Shown in pieces: positions 37,025-46,127 of a stretch of 64,000 nt of DNA. Numbering within the stretch: the stretch's first letter is position 1; each line of letters starts with the position of its first letter. The notes under the pieces were generated by a model. The model saw nothing but the letters and a program-made list of their open reading frames with translations. It had not been told where the DNA came from and did no database searches. Position numbers and translations under genes: made by a program. Origin of the DNA: Amycolatopsis decaplanina DSM 44594 (GTDB lineage: Bacteria; Actinomycetota; Actinomycetes; Mycobacteriales; Pseudonocardiaceae); assembly GCF_000342005.1 (NCBI RefSeq), contig NZ_AOHO01000063.1, forward strand, positions 248,001 to 312,000. Reading direction: 5' to 3'.

Positions 37025-39292
37025 TCAGGAGTGCTCGACGAGCTCGTCGAGCGCCTGGTCGTAGCTCAGCCGGACGTCGTGTTCGGCCTGGTCGCCGCCC
37101 AGCAGTTCCACCCGGCTGGTCGCGGGCGGGTAACCGCTGGCGATCACCGTGTAGGTCCCGGCGGGCAGGTCACTGACCGTGTAGTTGCCCTCCGCGTCGG
37201 TCCTCGCCACGGCGGCGACGCCGCCCGAGGAGTCGAGCACGGTGATCCGCGCGTCCGGCACCACCCGGTCCCCATCGGTGCGGGCGACCCCGCTCAGCAG
37301 GATCGTGCTGACCAGTTCGACGTCGTGGCGCAGCGTCCCGGCGCCGGTGGCGGTCAGCGTCGCCGCGACCGGCCGGAACCAGCGACCGCTGGCGACGATC
37401 GTGTACCGCCCGCCCACGATGCCGGCGAACGAGTAGACGCCGTTCTCGTTCGTGTGCGTCCTGGCCACCTGATTGCCGTTGTGGTCGATCAGGGTCAGCG
37501 CCGCACCCGCGACGTTCGTGGCGTCGTCCCGGCGGACGTGCCCGCCGATCTGCGTGGATCCGGCCCGGTACACGCCGTTCCCGTTGGCCAGCGCGTGCTT
37601 GCCGGGCTCGACGGGCGCGGTCACGACCGTCTTCTCGGAGGCCGTTTCGGCAGGCGCGGCGTCCTCTTCATCGAGGAGCGCCTCTCCGCCTTCGAGAGCC
37701 GAAGCCGCCGAAGGAGCCGAGCCGCCGAGCAGCGGGATCTCCTTCATGAACATCAGGACCAGCGTCGCCAGCAGCGCGACCGCGCCCGCCACGTAGAACA
37801 CCGTGGTGATCGACTCGGTGAAGCCGATCAGGACCGGGGTCTTGATGGCCTCGGGCAGTGCGGCGATACCGCTCGTGTTCGACTGCAGATCACCCAGCGC
37901 CGCGGCACCGGGGCCGGTGGGCGCGTTGCCGCCGAACGCCTTGGTGATGTTGCCCGGCAGGACGTTGAACAGGATCGTCAGGAACACCGCGACACCCGCG
38001 GTACCACCGATCTGCCGGAAGAACGTCGCCGAAGCGGTCGAGACACCCATGTCGCTGCGCGGGCCCGCGTTCTGCACCGCGATGATCAGCGTCTGCATGC
38101 AGGCACCGAGGCCGAGACCGATGATCGCGGCCGCGACCAGCGGGTGCCACAGCGCGCTGTTGTACTCGACCTGCGCGAAGAAGAACGCGCCCGCCGCGAT
38201 CAGCAGCGTGCCGACCACCGGGAACACCTTGTAGCGACCGGTCTTGCTGGTGATCTGGCCCGAGATGATCGAACCACTCATGATGCCCGCCATCAGCGGG
38301 ATCATCAGCAGACCCGACTCGGTCGGCGAGAACTCCTGAACGACCTGCATGTACTGCGGGATCATCATGATCGCGCCGAACATCGCCACACCGACGATGA
38401 CACCGCCGACGATCGCGACCGTGAAGGTCGAGTTCTTGAACAGCCGCAGCGGGATCAGCGCCGCGTCCTTCATCAGCTTCTCGATGAAGATGAAGGCGAC
38501 CACGCCGATGGCGCCGATGATGTAGCAGACGATCGCGTTCTGCGAGTCCCAGCCCCACTTGTTGCCCTGCTCGGCGACGATCAGGAACGGCACCACGGCG
38601 ACGACGAGCGCGAGCCCGCCCCACCAGTCGATCTTGTGGTCGTGTCGCTGGTGCGGCACGTTGAGCACGCGGGCGACGACGAACAGCGCGACGATCGCGA
38701 TCGGCACGTTGATCAGGAAGACCCAGCGCCAGCCGGCGATGTCGTAGCCGAAGACGCTGCCGAGCTTGTCGAAGTCGGCGAAGAACCCGCCGAGCACCGG
38801 GCCGAGCACGGTGGAAATACCGAACACGGCCAGGAAGTAGCCCTGGTAGCGAGCACGTTCCCGCGGCGGCACGATGTCGCCCATGATCGTCATCGCCAGC
38901 GACATCAAGCCGCCGGCGCCGAGGCCCTGGATCGCGCGGAACGCGGCGAGCTCGTACATCGACGTCGCGAATGCCGAGGCGACCGAACCGACCAGGAAGA
39001 TCGAGATCGCGGTGATGTAGAACGGCTTGCGCCCGTAGATGTCGGACAGCTTGCCGTAGATCGGGGTGACGATCGTCGACGTGATCAGGTAGGCCGTGGT
39101 GATCCAGGCCTGCAGGTCGAACCCGTTGAGGTCATTCGCGATGCGGACGATCGAGGTACCCACGATCGTCTGGTCGAGCGCCGCCAGGAACATGCCCGAC
39201 ATCAGGCCGATCAGGATCGTGACGATCTGTCGGTGACTGAGCCGGGGACCGTCTTCGTGGACGGCGGGTGGACTTTCTACGGTGGAACTCAT
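37025..39292 (-). CDS. DHA2-type MFS exporter fused to two CarboxypepD-regulatory-like beta domains
   Basis: This is a 755-residue protein. Residues 1 to about 540 form a 14-helix drug:H+ antiporter (EmrB/QacA type). From about residue 560 there is an acidic linker and then two beta-sandwich repeats: GGHVRRDDATNVAGAALTL... and LLSGVARTDGDRVVPDARITVLD.... Each ends in a YTV/YSF turn, as in carboxypeptidase regulatory-like domains. It probably exports toxic or lipophilic compounds. The regulator gene is 4 bases upstream on the same strand (stop 39297, start 39292), which implies coupled expression. Confidence 0.87.
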   Translation of the reverse strand: MSSTVESPPAVHEDGPRLSHRQIVTILIGLMSGMFLAALDQTIVGTSIVRIANDLNGFDLQAWITTAYLITSTIVTPIYGKLSDIYGRKPFYITAISIFLVGSVASAFATSMYELAAFRAIQGLGAGGLMSLAMTIMGDIVPPRERARYQGYFLAVFGISTVLGPVLGGFFADFDKLGSVFGYDIAGWRWVFLINVPIAIVALFVVARVLNVPHQRHDHKIDWWGGLALVVAVVPFLIVAEQGNKWGWDSQNAIVCYIIGAIGVVAFIFIEKLMKDAALIPLRLFKNSTFTVAIVGGVIVGVAMFGAIMMIPQYMQVVQEFSPTESGLLMIPLMAGIMSGSIISGQITSKTGRYKVFPVVGTLLIAAGAFFFAQVEYNSALWHPLVAAAIIGLGLGACMQTLIIAVQNAGPRSDMGVSTASATFFRQIGGTAGVAVFLTILFNVLPGNITKAFGGNAPTGPGAAALGDLQSNTSGIAALPEAIKTPVLIGFTESITTVFYVAGAVALLATLVLMFMKEIPLLGGSAPSAASALEGGEALLDEEDAAPAETASEKTVVTAPVEPGKHALANGNGVYRAGSTQIGGHVRRDDATNVAGAALTLIDHNGNQVARTHTNENGVYSFAGIVGGRYTIVASGRWFRPVAATLTATGAGTLRHDVELVSTILLSGVARTDGDRVVPDARITVLDSSGGVAAVARTDAEGNYTVSDLPAGTYTVIASGYPPATSRVELLGGDQAEHDVRLSYDQALDELVEHS

Positions 39293-39296
39293 GGCT

Positions 39297-39815
39297 TCAG
39301 GCCCCCTTGGCCTTCGACGACGACGCGGGATCGGCGAACTGTGGAGATGTTTTTTCGATGTCGTTGTTCAGCCGTCGGAACAGCGAGTTGAGGGTTTCCC
39401 GGTCGGAGTCGGACCAATCGCCGAGTACCTCGGCGAGCCACTGGTTCCGCTGCTTGCGGTTCTCCTCGAACACCCGAAGTCCTTCGGCGGTCGGTGCGAG
39501 CAGGCAGGCGCGGCCGTCTTCGGGGTCGGCCAGGCGCTCGACCAGCCCGTGCTGGACGAGAGAACTCGACTGCCTGCTGATGGTCGAGATCTCTGAGTGC
39601 AGGAACTCGGCGAGCTTGCTGGTCCGCTGGGGACCGACGTGGATGAGGCAGAAGAGGATCGCGTACGCGGCCCGCTCGATACCGTCCGGCCCCTGCTTGG
39701 ACACCTGGGACTTCGCCCGGTTGACCAGGCGCACGAGCCGCACGAGCTCATGCCCGAGGGTGTCGGCCAGATCGAGGTCGGACTTCGACCTGGTGCCGGG
39801 TGTCGTGGGTGTCAT
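39297..39815 (-). CDS. MarR-family regulator of the MFS gene
   Basis: I chose the ATG at 39815 (GAGAGA upstream), giving 172 residues, because upstream codons run through the operator. The winged-helix region (LAEFLHSEISTISRQSSSLVQHGLVERLADPEDGRACLLAP) has the recognition helix and the D-G-R wing. It probably represses its own promoter and the fused MFS gene immediately downstream. Confidence 0.88.
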   Translation of the reverse strand: MTPTTPGTRSKSDLDLADTLGHELVRLVRLVNRAKSQVSKQGPDGIERAAYAILFCLIHVGPQRTSKLAEFLHSEISTISRQSSSLVQHGLVERLADPEDGRACLLAPTAEGLRVFEENRKQRNQWLAEVLGDWSDSDRETLNSLFRRLNNDIEKTSPQFADPASSSKAKGA

Positions 39816-39846
39816 GGTGGTCTCTCTCGCCGGTTGCTTGGTCACT

Positions 39847-39858
39847 GCAACTAGTTGC
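39847..39858. promoter_or_regulatory. Palindrome GCAACTAGTTGC upstream of the MarR gene
   Basis: This perfect 12-base inverted repeat lies 32 bases upstream of the marR start. TAGTTGC half-sites recur near 39930, consistent with two MarR binding sites in the promoter. Confidence 0.65.
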
Positions 39859-40009
39859 CTAGAGCAAGGATGTGCCTCTGGGGGGAGCTTCGCAAGAAGA
39901 AAGTGACGTTGTGTGTCGGATGACACTTTAGTTGCCGCATGCAAGCACATTTATTCGTGCATGTTTGTCCGGTTCGCCCGTCTTAGGGCGCTGAGCTGCG
40001 CTTATCTCG

Positions 40010-40031
40010 CGCAAGTAGGTGACTAATTGCG
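40010..40031. repeat. Palindromic repeat family 1, copy D (single arm)
   Basis: Only one arm, CGCAAGTAGGTGACTAATTG (plus two bases), is present. It overlaps the 3' end of the TetR gene at 40023, whose last codons and stop (CGC AAT TAG on the minus strand) come from it. Confidence 0.9.
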
Positions 40032-40565
40032 TGAGGGATCGTGCTGGATCCGGGCCGTGATCTCGTCCATCCGGTCCAGCAGGTAGCTCGGGTCCTCGCC
40101 ACCGAGCGCGGCCCGCAGGTAGAGCCCGTCGCCCACCAGGATGACCAGCTCCGCGGTCAGTGGATCGTCGACGTGCTCGCTGATCATGTCGTGGACCTTC
40201 TGATTGCAGACCCGCACGACTTCGGCGACGCGCGGCTCGTTCAGCAGGATGCGGATCGTCGCCATGGTCGTGCGGTGCAGCGGCTTGCGCATCGTGACAT
40301 CGGTGATCGCGGTGCGCAGGTAGTACGGCACGACCCCTTCGGGTGCTCGCCGCGCCTGCGCCATGTCCTCGTCCGAGAGCCGGACGAGCCGCTCCATCAG
40401 GCCGTCGACCAGGGCGTCCTTGGAGCCGAAGTGGTAGAGCAGGCCGCCCTTCGACACTCCGGCGCGGGCGGCGACGGCTTCCAGGGTGACCCCGCCGGGG
40501 CCCTGTTCGATGAGTATCTCCTCGTACGAGTCGAGGATGTGTTCCTTCGCCGAGGTCTTCGCCAT
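40023..40565 (-). CDS. TetR-family repressor of the divergent MFS pump
   Basis: This 180-residue protein has an N-terminal TetR helix-turn-helix (GPGGVTLEAVAARAGVSKGGLLYHFGSKDALVDGL) and a ligand domain. Two identical palindromes lie between it and the divergent MFS gene, so it almost certainly represses both. Its C-terminus is Pro-Ser-Arg-Asn-stop, with the final two residues and stop supplied by a palindromic repeat. The ligand is unknown but likely a substrate of the pump. Confidence 0.93.
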   Translation of the reverse strand: MAKTSAKEHILDSYEEILIEQGPGGVTLEAVAARAGVSKGGLLYHFGSKDALVDGLMERLVRLSDEDMAQARRAPEGVVPYYLRTAITDVTMRKPLHRTTMATIRILLNEPRVAEVVRVCNQKVHDMISEHVDDPLTAELVILVGDGLYLRAALGGEDPSYLLDRMDEITARIQHDPSRN

Positions 40566-40578
40566 GTCAGTTGACTAT

Positions 40579-40592
40579 ACCGTCTGGACGGT
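40579..40592. promoter_or_regulatory. TetR operator 1
   Basis: ACCGTC-TG-GACGGT is a perfect 14-base palindrome followed by TTTA. It is repeated in the opposite orientation 40 bases away. Confidence 0.9.
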
Positions 40593-40618
40593 TTACCTTC
40601 GGTCAGGGCGGTAACTGT

Positions 40619-40632
40619 ACCGTCCAGACGGT
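40619..40632. promoter_or_regulatory. TetR operator 2
   Basis: ACCGTC-CA-GACGGT is the reverse complement of operator 1 and is also followed by TTTA. It lies just upstream of the MFS start, suggesting cooperative TetR binding over the promoter. Confidence 0.9.
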
Positions 40633-40653
40633 TTAGCTTAAGGAGAGTGCGCC

Positions 40654-42138
40654 ATGGCGGGGCGCAAGCAGTGGTGGGCGTTGGCGGTACTGGTGCTTCC
40701 GGTGCTGCTGATCAGCGTGGACATGACGGTGCTGGGGTTCGCGCTGCCGTTCCTGTCCGAGGATCTGGCGCCCACCGGTGCGGAGCAGCTGTGGATCGTC
40801 GACATCTACTCGTTCATGCTGGCGGGCCTGCTGGTCCTGATGGGCACGCTCGGTGACCGCATCGGCCGTCGCAAGCTGCTGCTCATGGGTGCCGCGGCGT
40901 TCGGTGCCGCGTCGGTGCTCGCGGCCTTCTCGACCAGCGCGTTCATGCTGATCATCGCCAGGGCGCTGCTCGGGATCGGCGGCGCGACGCTGATGCCGTC
41001 GACGCTGTCGCTGATCCGCAGCATCTTCACCGACCCCAAGCGGCGCCGGGTCGCGATCGCGGTGTGGAGCGCCGGCTTCTCCGGTGGGATGGCGGTCGGA
41101 CCGGTGCTGGGCGGCTGGCTGCTGGAGCACTTCTGGTGGGGTTCGGTGTTCCTCATCAACGTCCCGGTGATGCTGGTGCTGTTGATCGCCGGACCGTTCG
41201 TGCTGCCGGAGGCGCGTGACCCGAAGCCGGGCCGCTTCGACCCGCTCTCGGCGCTCCTGTCACTGGCCGCGATGCTGCCGGTGGTCTACGGCATCAAGCT
41301 GGTCGCCGAACACGGCTTCACGGTGAAGGCCGCGGTCAGCGTCCTGATCGGTCTCGCGCTCGGCGTCGTGTTCGTCCGCAGGCAGAACCGTCTCGACGAG
41401 CCGATGCTGGACCTGAAGCTGTTCTCGAACCGGGCCTTCAGTGGTTCGGTCGTGACGAACATGCTCGGCGTGTTCGCCATGGTCGGCCTGCTGTTCCTGG
41501 TGCCGCAGTACCTGCAGCTGGTGCTCGGGCTGACCCCGGTCGTCGCCGCGCTGTGGATGCTCCCGGCGACGGTCGCCGGTGTCGCCGGCGCGCTCCTCGC
41601 GGCCTGGCTCGCGAAGCGGATCCGGGTTTCCTTGCTGGTCAGCGGTGGTCTCCTGGTCGCGGCGATCGGCTTCCTGGCGCTGACCCAGGTATCGTCCGGC
41701 GGCGGGCTCGCGTATGTCGTGGTGTCGTTCACGTTGCTCGGGGGAGGTGTGTCCCTGTCGGAAACGTTGACGAACGACCTGGTCATCTCGGCCGCTCCGG
41801 CCGAACGCGCCGGGGCAGCTTCGGCGATCTCCGAGACCGGGTTCGAGCTGGGCGGCGCGCTCGGCACGGCCATCCTCGGCAGTGTCGCGACCGCGGTCTA
41901 CCGTTCGGGTCTGCCGGAGGGGACGGCCGAGTCCGCCCGCGACACGCTCGGCGGCGCCGTCGCGACAGCGCAGCACCTCGACCCGGCCGCGGGACAGGCG
42001 CTCCTGGAATCGGCTCGCGAGGCCTTCACCCAAGGGGTGCACGTCACCGCATGGGCGGGTGTGGCCGTGCTCGCCTATACAGGTGTTCAGGCCTTCATTC
42101 TGCTCGATCGGAAAAAAAGTTCCGCAGTGCGGATCTAA
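40654..42138 (+). CDS. DHA2-type MFS drug exporter
   Basis: The 494 residues form a 14-helix EmrB/QacA-type antiporter: the motif LVLMGTLGDRIGRRKLLLMGA follows helix 2, and LPSTLSLIRSIF and the C-terminal helices match the family. It is probably a drug or metabolite efflux pump driven by proton motive force and switched by the divergent TetR. AAGGAGA precedes the ATG. Confidence 0.92.
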   Translation: MAGRKQWWALAVLVLPVLLISVDMTVLGFALPFLSEDLAPTGAEQLWIVDIYSFMLAGLLVLMGTLGDRIGRRKLLLMGAAAFGAASVLAAFSTSAFMLIIARALLGIGGATLMPSTLSLIRSIFTDPKRRRVAIAVWSAGFSGGMAVGPVLGGWLLEHFWWGSVFLINVPVMLVLLIAGPFVLPEARDPKPGRFDPLSALLSLAAMLPVVYGIKLVAEHGFTVKAAVSVLIGLALGVVFVRRQNRLDEPMLDLKLFSNRAFSGSVVTNMLGVFAMVGLLFLVPQYLQLVLGLTPVVAALWMLPATVAGVAGALLAAWLAKRIRVSLLVSGGLLVAAIGFLALTQVSSGGGLAYVVVSFTLLGGGVSLSETLTNDLVISAAPAERAGAASAISETGFELGGALGTAILGSVATAVYRSGLPEGTAESARDTLGGAVATAQHLDPAAGQALLESAREAFTQGVHVTAWAGVAVLAYTGVQAFILLDRKKSSAVRI

Positions 42139-42157
42139 TCGAGCTTACGATGAGGGT

Positions 42158-43546
42158 ATGAGCAACCATGCCCTGGTCACCCGGCTCCGCGAGCATCTCG
42201 GCGACGCCGCGGTGCTCACCGACGCCGGCGTCACGGACGCCTACTCGCGCGACATGATGCCGCTGGCCGCCAGCGGCAAACCCCTCGCGGTGGTGCTGCC
42301 GTCCGACGTGGAAGGTGTGCAGGCCGTGGTCAAGGCCTGCGCGGAGTTCGAGGTGCCGATCGTGCCCCGCGGCGCCGGCAGCGGTCTGTCCGGCGCCGCG
42401 AACGCGATCGACGGCTGTGTCGTGCTGGTGCTGACCAAACTCGACCGGATCGTCGAGATCGACGAGGGCAACCGGCTCGCCGTCGTGCAACCCGGCGTGG
42501 TGAACCTCGATTTCCGGAACGCGGTGGAGAAGCACGGCCTGTTCTATCCGCCGGACCCGTCCAGCTACGACTGGTGCACCATCGGCGGGAACCTGTCCAC
42601 CAACGCCGGCGGGCTGTGCTGCGTGAAGTACGGCGTCACCACGGATTCCGTGCTGGGACTGGAAGTCGTGCTCGCCGACGGCTCGGTGCTGAAGACCGGG
42701 CGCCGCACGGTGAAGGGTGTCGCGGGTTACGACCTCGCGCGGCTCTTCGTCGGCAGTGAGGGCACGCTCGGCGTGATCACGCAGGCGACCGTCGCGCTGA
42801 AACCGTTGCCACAGCTGCCTTCCACGCTTGTGGCCGCCTTCAACAGCACGGAGGCCGCGGGCGAGGCCGTCGCGCGAGTCGTGCGTGAAGGACTGGTGCC
42901 GTCGCTGATGGAGATCATGGACGCGACGTCGATCAAGGCCGCCGAGGCCTACCTCAAGACCGACCTCGGCACGAGTTCGGACTGCAAAGCCTTGCTGCTC
43001 GCGCAATCCGACTCCGGCGGCGAGGTCGCGCGCCGGGAACTCGCGGTGCTCGAACAGATCTGCGTCGATTGCGGTGCGGATCTGGCCTATGCCACCGAAG
43101 ATCTCGAAGAGGGCAAGATGCTGCTGCAGGCGCGGCGGGTCGTGCTCACCGCGCTGGAGATGTACGGCGTCTGGCTGACCGACGACGTCTGTGTGCCGCG
43201 GACGCGTATCGCCGAGCTGATCGCCGGTTGCGAGCGGATCAGCGAAGAGGTGGGGTTGCGTATCGCCGTCGTCGGCCACGCCGGTGACGGCAACATGCAC
43301 CCCACGATCGTCTACGCGCCCGATTCCGAGGAGGAGTTCGCCCGCGCGAGGACGGCCTTCGACGCGATCCTCGACGTCAGCCTGTCGCTGGGCGGGACGG
43401 TCACCGGCGAGCACGGCATCGGCCGGATCAAACGGGAGTGGCTCGCCAAGGAGATCGGCGAAGTCGGCATTCGCGTGCACCGGCAGATCAAGCAGGCTCT
43501 GGACCCGGGGAACCTCTTCAACCCGGGCTCGATGTTCTCCCTCTGA
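42158..43546 (+). CDS. FAD-linked oxidase (GlcD-like)
   Basis: This 462-residue protein starts at the ATG at 42158 (MSNHALVTRLREHL) with a GAGGG site. The PCMH-type FAD-binding domain shows VPRGAGSGLSGAANA and FVGSEGTLGVI. The C-terminal FAD-oxidase domain includes AVVGHAGDGNMHP and GEHGIGRIKREWL, as in GlcD/D-lactate dehydrogenase-type enzymes that oxidise 2-hydroxy acids. It lies 19 bases after the MFS gene and may be co-transcribed. Acceptor and substrate are not certain. Confidence 0.88.
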   Translation: MSNHALVTRLREHLGDAAVLTDAGVTDAYSRDMMPLAASGKPLAVVLPSDVEGVQAVVKACAEFEVPIVPRGAGSGLSGAANAIDGCVVLVLTKLDRIVEIDEGNRLAVVQPGVVNLDFRNAVEKHGLFYPPDPSSYDWCTIGGNLSTNAGGLCCVKYGVTTDSVLGLEVVLADGSVLKTGRRTVKGVAGYDLARLFVGSEGTLGVITQATVALKPLPQLPSTLVAAFNSTEAAGEAVARVVREGLVPSLMEIMDATSIKAAEAYLKTDLGTSSDCKALLLAQSDSGGEVARRELAVLEQICVDCGADLAYATEDLEEGKMLLQARRVVLTALEMYGVWLTDDVCVPRTRIAELIAGCERISEEVGLRIAVVGHAGDGNMHPTIVYAPDSEEEFARARTAFDAILDVSLSLGGTVTGEHGIGRIKREWLAKEIGEVGIRVHRQIKQALDPGNLFNPGSMFSL

Positions 43547-43610
43547 CGCAATTCGGCACCTGGTTGCGATCCTTGCGCGCGCAAGGAACGCAACCAGGTG
43601 CCGAATCGCG
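43547..43610. repeat. Palindromic repeat family 1, copy F (AATTCGGC subtype)
   Basis: Arms at 43547-43568 (CGCAATTCGGCACCTGG...) and 43589-43610, with one mismatch, flank an inner CCTTGCGCGCGCAAGG stem (43571-43586). It lies between the oxidase and DedA genes, which converge on it. Confidence 0.95.
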
Positions 43611-43618
43611 AAGGTGGG

Positions 43619-44341
43619 TCAGTCGCGGATGCGCGGGATCTGCTGCGTGATGTCCTCGGCGGTGTCGGTGACGATGCCGGTCGCGGTGGCCCCGTGCTTC
43701 TTCTCGCGGCGCGACTTCAGGTACTCGATCACGATCGGCACCACCGACACCAGCACGATCAGGATGAAGATCGCGTCGATGTTCTTCTCGATGAAGGTGA
43801 CGCCGCCGAGCAGATGGCCGAGCGCGGTGATCCCGGCGGCCCACAGGATGCCGCCGATGACGGTGTAGGTGAAGTACTTCTTCGGGTCCATCTTGCCGAT
43901 GCCGGCGATCCAGGTGATGAACGTCCGCACGAACGGCACGAACCGCGCCAGCACGACCGCCTTCGGCCCGTGCTTCTCCAGGAACGCGTGGGTCTGGTCG
44001 ACGTACTTCTTGTTGAAGAACTTCGAATCCGGCTTGCGGAACAGCCAGGGCCCGATCTTCCAGCCGAGGCCGTAACCGAGCATGTTGCCGATCAGCGCGG
44101 CGAGCGTGACCAGCACGCACACCAGCCAGAGCGGGGCCTTGATCGAGCCGTTGGCGATGAGCAGGCCCGCGGTGAACAGCAGGGAGTCGCCGGGCAGCAC
44201 CGGGAAGACACTGCTCTCGATGAAGATGATCAGGCAGAGGATGGTGATGACCGGGACGGTCAGCCCGCTCAGCAGGATCTTCGGGTCCAGCCACTCGGGC
44301 AGGAGGCCCATCGTCGTCACGGTGTTCTGCGCCAGGATCAC
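43619..44341 (-). CDS. DedA-family membrane protein (2)
   Basis: This 240-residue protein shows the DedA signature in VFPVLPGDSLLFTAGLL and FLEKHGPKAVVLARFVPFVRTFITWIAGIGKM, where the Arg/Pro pattern is conserved, and about five membrane segments. It is more similar to the E. coli DedA core than the copy at 36206. The C-terminus is a basic cytoplasmic tail (KSRREKKHG). Two DedA genes about 7 kb apart are plausible paralogues. Confidence 0.88.
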   Translation of the reverse strand: MILAQNTVTTMGLLPEWLDPKILLSGLTVPVITILCLIIFIESSVFPVLPGDSLLFTAGLLIANGSIKAPLWLVCVLVTLAALIGNMLGYGLGWKIGPWLFRKPDSKFFNKKYVDQTHAFLEKHGPKAVVLARFVPFVRTFITWIAGIGKMDPKKYFTYTVIGGILWAAGITALGHLLGGVTFIEKNIDAIFILIVLVSVVPIVIEYLKSRREKKHGATATGIVTDTAEDITQQIPRIRD

Positions 44342-44395
44342 ACCAAAACGGTACAGGGTGACGCTGAGTGCCCTGACCCGGCGGGAGAGGGCGGC

Positions 44396-44806
44396 TCAGA
44401 TCAGCGTGAGCAGCCCGATCACCGAACCGGCGGCGAGCCCCAGCAGCACAGCCAGCAGCAACACCCAGTACGCGGGCAAGGGAGGGCTGCCCGGCGAAGG
44501 TGCTGGAGGCGGTGTCGGACGCTCCGCCAGCCTGGCTGTTTCCGCGTCCTCCAGCGCGACGCGCTCCCGTTCGAGCGAGTCGGCGCCGGCACCGGAGAGC
44601 AACCCGTACTGCAGCGGCAGTTCGTGTTCTCCCGCAGATGGCGCGGGAGCTTCCGAGTCACGCTGCGTATCCGAATTGCCTTGTGTGTCCGTTTCGGCCG
44701 GTTTGTTGGCGGTCGTCTCGGAGATCCGCTCCGCCGAAGGGGCGAAGACGGCCTGAGCGCGCAGGGCGTCGGCTAGGAGTTTCTCCGGGTCCTTCGGCTC
44801 GCTCAT
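44396..44806 (-). CDS. Hypothetical C-terminal membrane-anchored protein
   Basis: The 136-residue protein has an acidic, Pro/Ala/Gly-rich N-terminal two thirds and one C-terminal transmembrane helix (YWVLLLAVLLGLAAGSVIGLL). No domain is recognised. The start has AAAGGAG. It lies 18 bases after the end of nagA and 54 bases before the DedA gene, all on the minus strand, so the three may be one transcript. Confidence 0.7.
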   Translation of the reverse strand: MSEPKDPEKLLADALRAQAVFAPSAERISETTANKPAETDTQGNSDTQRDSEAPAPSAGEHELPLQYGLLSGAGADSLERERVALEDAETARLAERPTPPPAPSPGSPPLPAYWVLLLAVLLGLAAGSVIGLLTLI

Positions 44807-44824
44807 TCGGGACTCCTTTCGCCG

Positions 44825-46057
44825 CTATCCGTCGCTGATCGACACGCCGCCTTCGACCGCGCCGCTCAGCGGGGCCGTGGCGCTCAATGTAGCCGCAGCG
44901 TCGTCCTTGACCCATTCGCCCTGGCGCAGCACCTTGACCGGTCGCAGGTCGCGGTCGAGCACGACGACATCGGCGGCGAGTCCGGCGCGGAGCGATCCGG
45001 TCCGGTCGGCGATACCGAGCAGTTCGGCGGGGCGTCCGGAAGTCGCACGGACGGCGTCGAGCAGGTCGATGCCCGCGCCGCGCACGAGGTTGCGGAAGGC
45101 CGCGTCCATGGTCAGCGTGCTGCCCGCCAGCGAGCCGTTCCCGGCCAGGGTGGCGACGCCGTCACGGACGTCGACCTCGAGGCGGCCGAGGATGTAGCTG
45201 CCGTCGGCGGCGTCGGTGGCCGACATGGCGTCGGTGATGAGCACCGTCCGGCCCTTGCCCGCGTGGTGCGCGGCCAGCCGCAGCACGGTCGGGTGCACGT
45301 GGACGAGGTCGCAGATCAGCTCGACGGTGATGCGCTCGTCGTCGAGAAGGGCGCCGATCGGGCCCGGTTCGCGGTGGTGAAGGGGCCGCATGGCGTTGAA
45401 GAGGTGCGTCGCGACGGAGGCGCCCGCGTCGATCGCGGGGATGATCTGGTCCTCGACGCCGTCGGTGTGCCCGATGGCGGCGATGACGCCGGATTCGGCC
45501 AGTTGCCGGACCGCCTTGACCCCGCCGTGCAGTTCGGGGGCGAGGGTGACCATCCGGATGTCGCCGCGGCCCGCGCCGAGCAGCGCGTTGACCGTCGCCG
45601 TGTCCGGCTCGATCAGCGTCGCCGGGTCGTGCGCCCCGCACCGCGCCTTCGAGATGAAGGGTCCTTCAAGGTGAATTCCGGCAAGTTCACCCTCTTGGAC
45701 CAGCTCACGCAGCGCCGCGATCTGGTCCCTGAGCACCGGGATGGGGTCCGAGACCAGACTGCCGAGCATGGTCGTGGTCCCGTGCCGCCGGTGCGCGCGG
45801 ACCGCGCGGAACAGTTCCTCGGGGTTGGCGCTGGAGAACGATCCGCCCCCACCGCCGTGGCAGTGGGTGTCGACGAAGCCGGGCACGACCAGGCACCCGT
45901 CGACGTTGACGTAGTCGGCACTGCCGATGTCCGGGGGTGTCCCGGAACCGACTTGGACGATCTTGCCGCCGGCGATAGCCAGCCAGCCGTCGTCGAGTAC
46001 ACGGTCCGGGGCGACGACCCGGCCGCCCACGATCACGAAATCTCCGGCGCCTCTCAC
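44825..46057 (-). CDS. nagA: N-acetylglucosamine-6-phosphate deacetylase NagA
   Basis: NagA removes the acetyl group from GlcNAc-6-phosphate, feeding amino-sugar catabolism and the signal metabolite for DasR. The metal-dependent amidohydrolase motifs are VDTHCHGGGG (near 50), HLEGPFISKARCGAHDP, ATHLFNAMRPLHHREPG, LICDLVHVHP and VLITDAMSATD. I prefer the GTG at 46057 (VRGAGDFVIVGGRVV). In-frame starts further upstream would place the dre site inside the coding region. An ATG at 46069 is the alternative. Confidence 0.9.
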   Translation of the reverse strand: MRGAGDFVIVGGRVVAPDRVLDDGWLAIAGGKIVQVGSGTPPDIGSADYVNVDGCLVVPGFVDTHCHGGGGGSFSSANPEELFRAVRAHRRHGTTTMLGSLVSDPIPVLRDQIAALRELVQEGELAGIHLEGPFISKARCGAHDPATLIEPDTATVNALLGAGRGDIRMVTLAPELHGGVKAVRQLAESGVIAAIGHTDGVEDQIIPAIDAGASVATHLFNAMRPLHHREPGPIGALLDDERITVELICDLVHVHPTVLRLAAHHAGKGRTVLITDAMSATDAADGSYILGRLEVDVRDGVATLAGNGSLAGSTLTMDAAFRNLVRGAGIDLLDAVRATSGRPAELLGIADRTGSLRAGLAADVVVLDRDLRPVKVLRQGEWVKDDAAATLSATAPLSGAVEGGVSISDG

Positions 46058-46072
46058 GCCCCCCAGCATATA

Positions 46073-46086
46073 TTGGTCTGGACCAA
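46073..46086. promoter_or_regulatory. dre site (DasR operator) upstream of nagA
   Basis: TTGGTCTGGACCAA has the TGGTCT-GGACCA arms of the DasR-responsive element with one base different from the perfect palindrome. It lies 16 bases upstream of the preferred nagA start, at the expected promoter. Confidence 0.8.
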
Positions 46087-46127
46087 GCATGGCGGCACAA
46101 CCCAGCGGTCGAGATGAAGGCCGGACA

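Noticed and set aside
36557..39391. Long plus-strand open frame of about 944 codons opposite the MFS exporter gene
   Set aside because: It is the antisense of a clear membrane protein gene, rich in His, Arg and Asp, with no recognisable domain. High-GC codon bias in the real gene leaves the opposite strand open.
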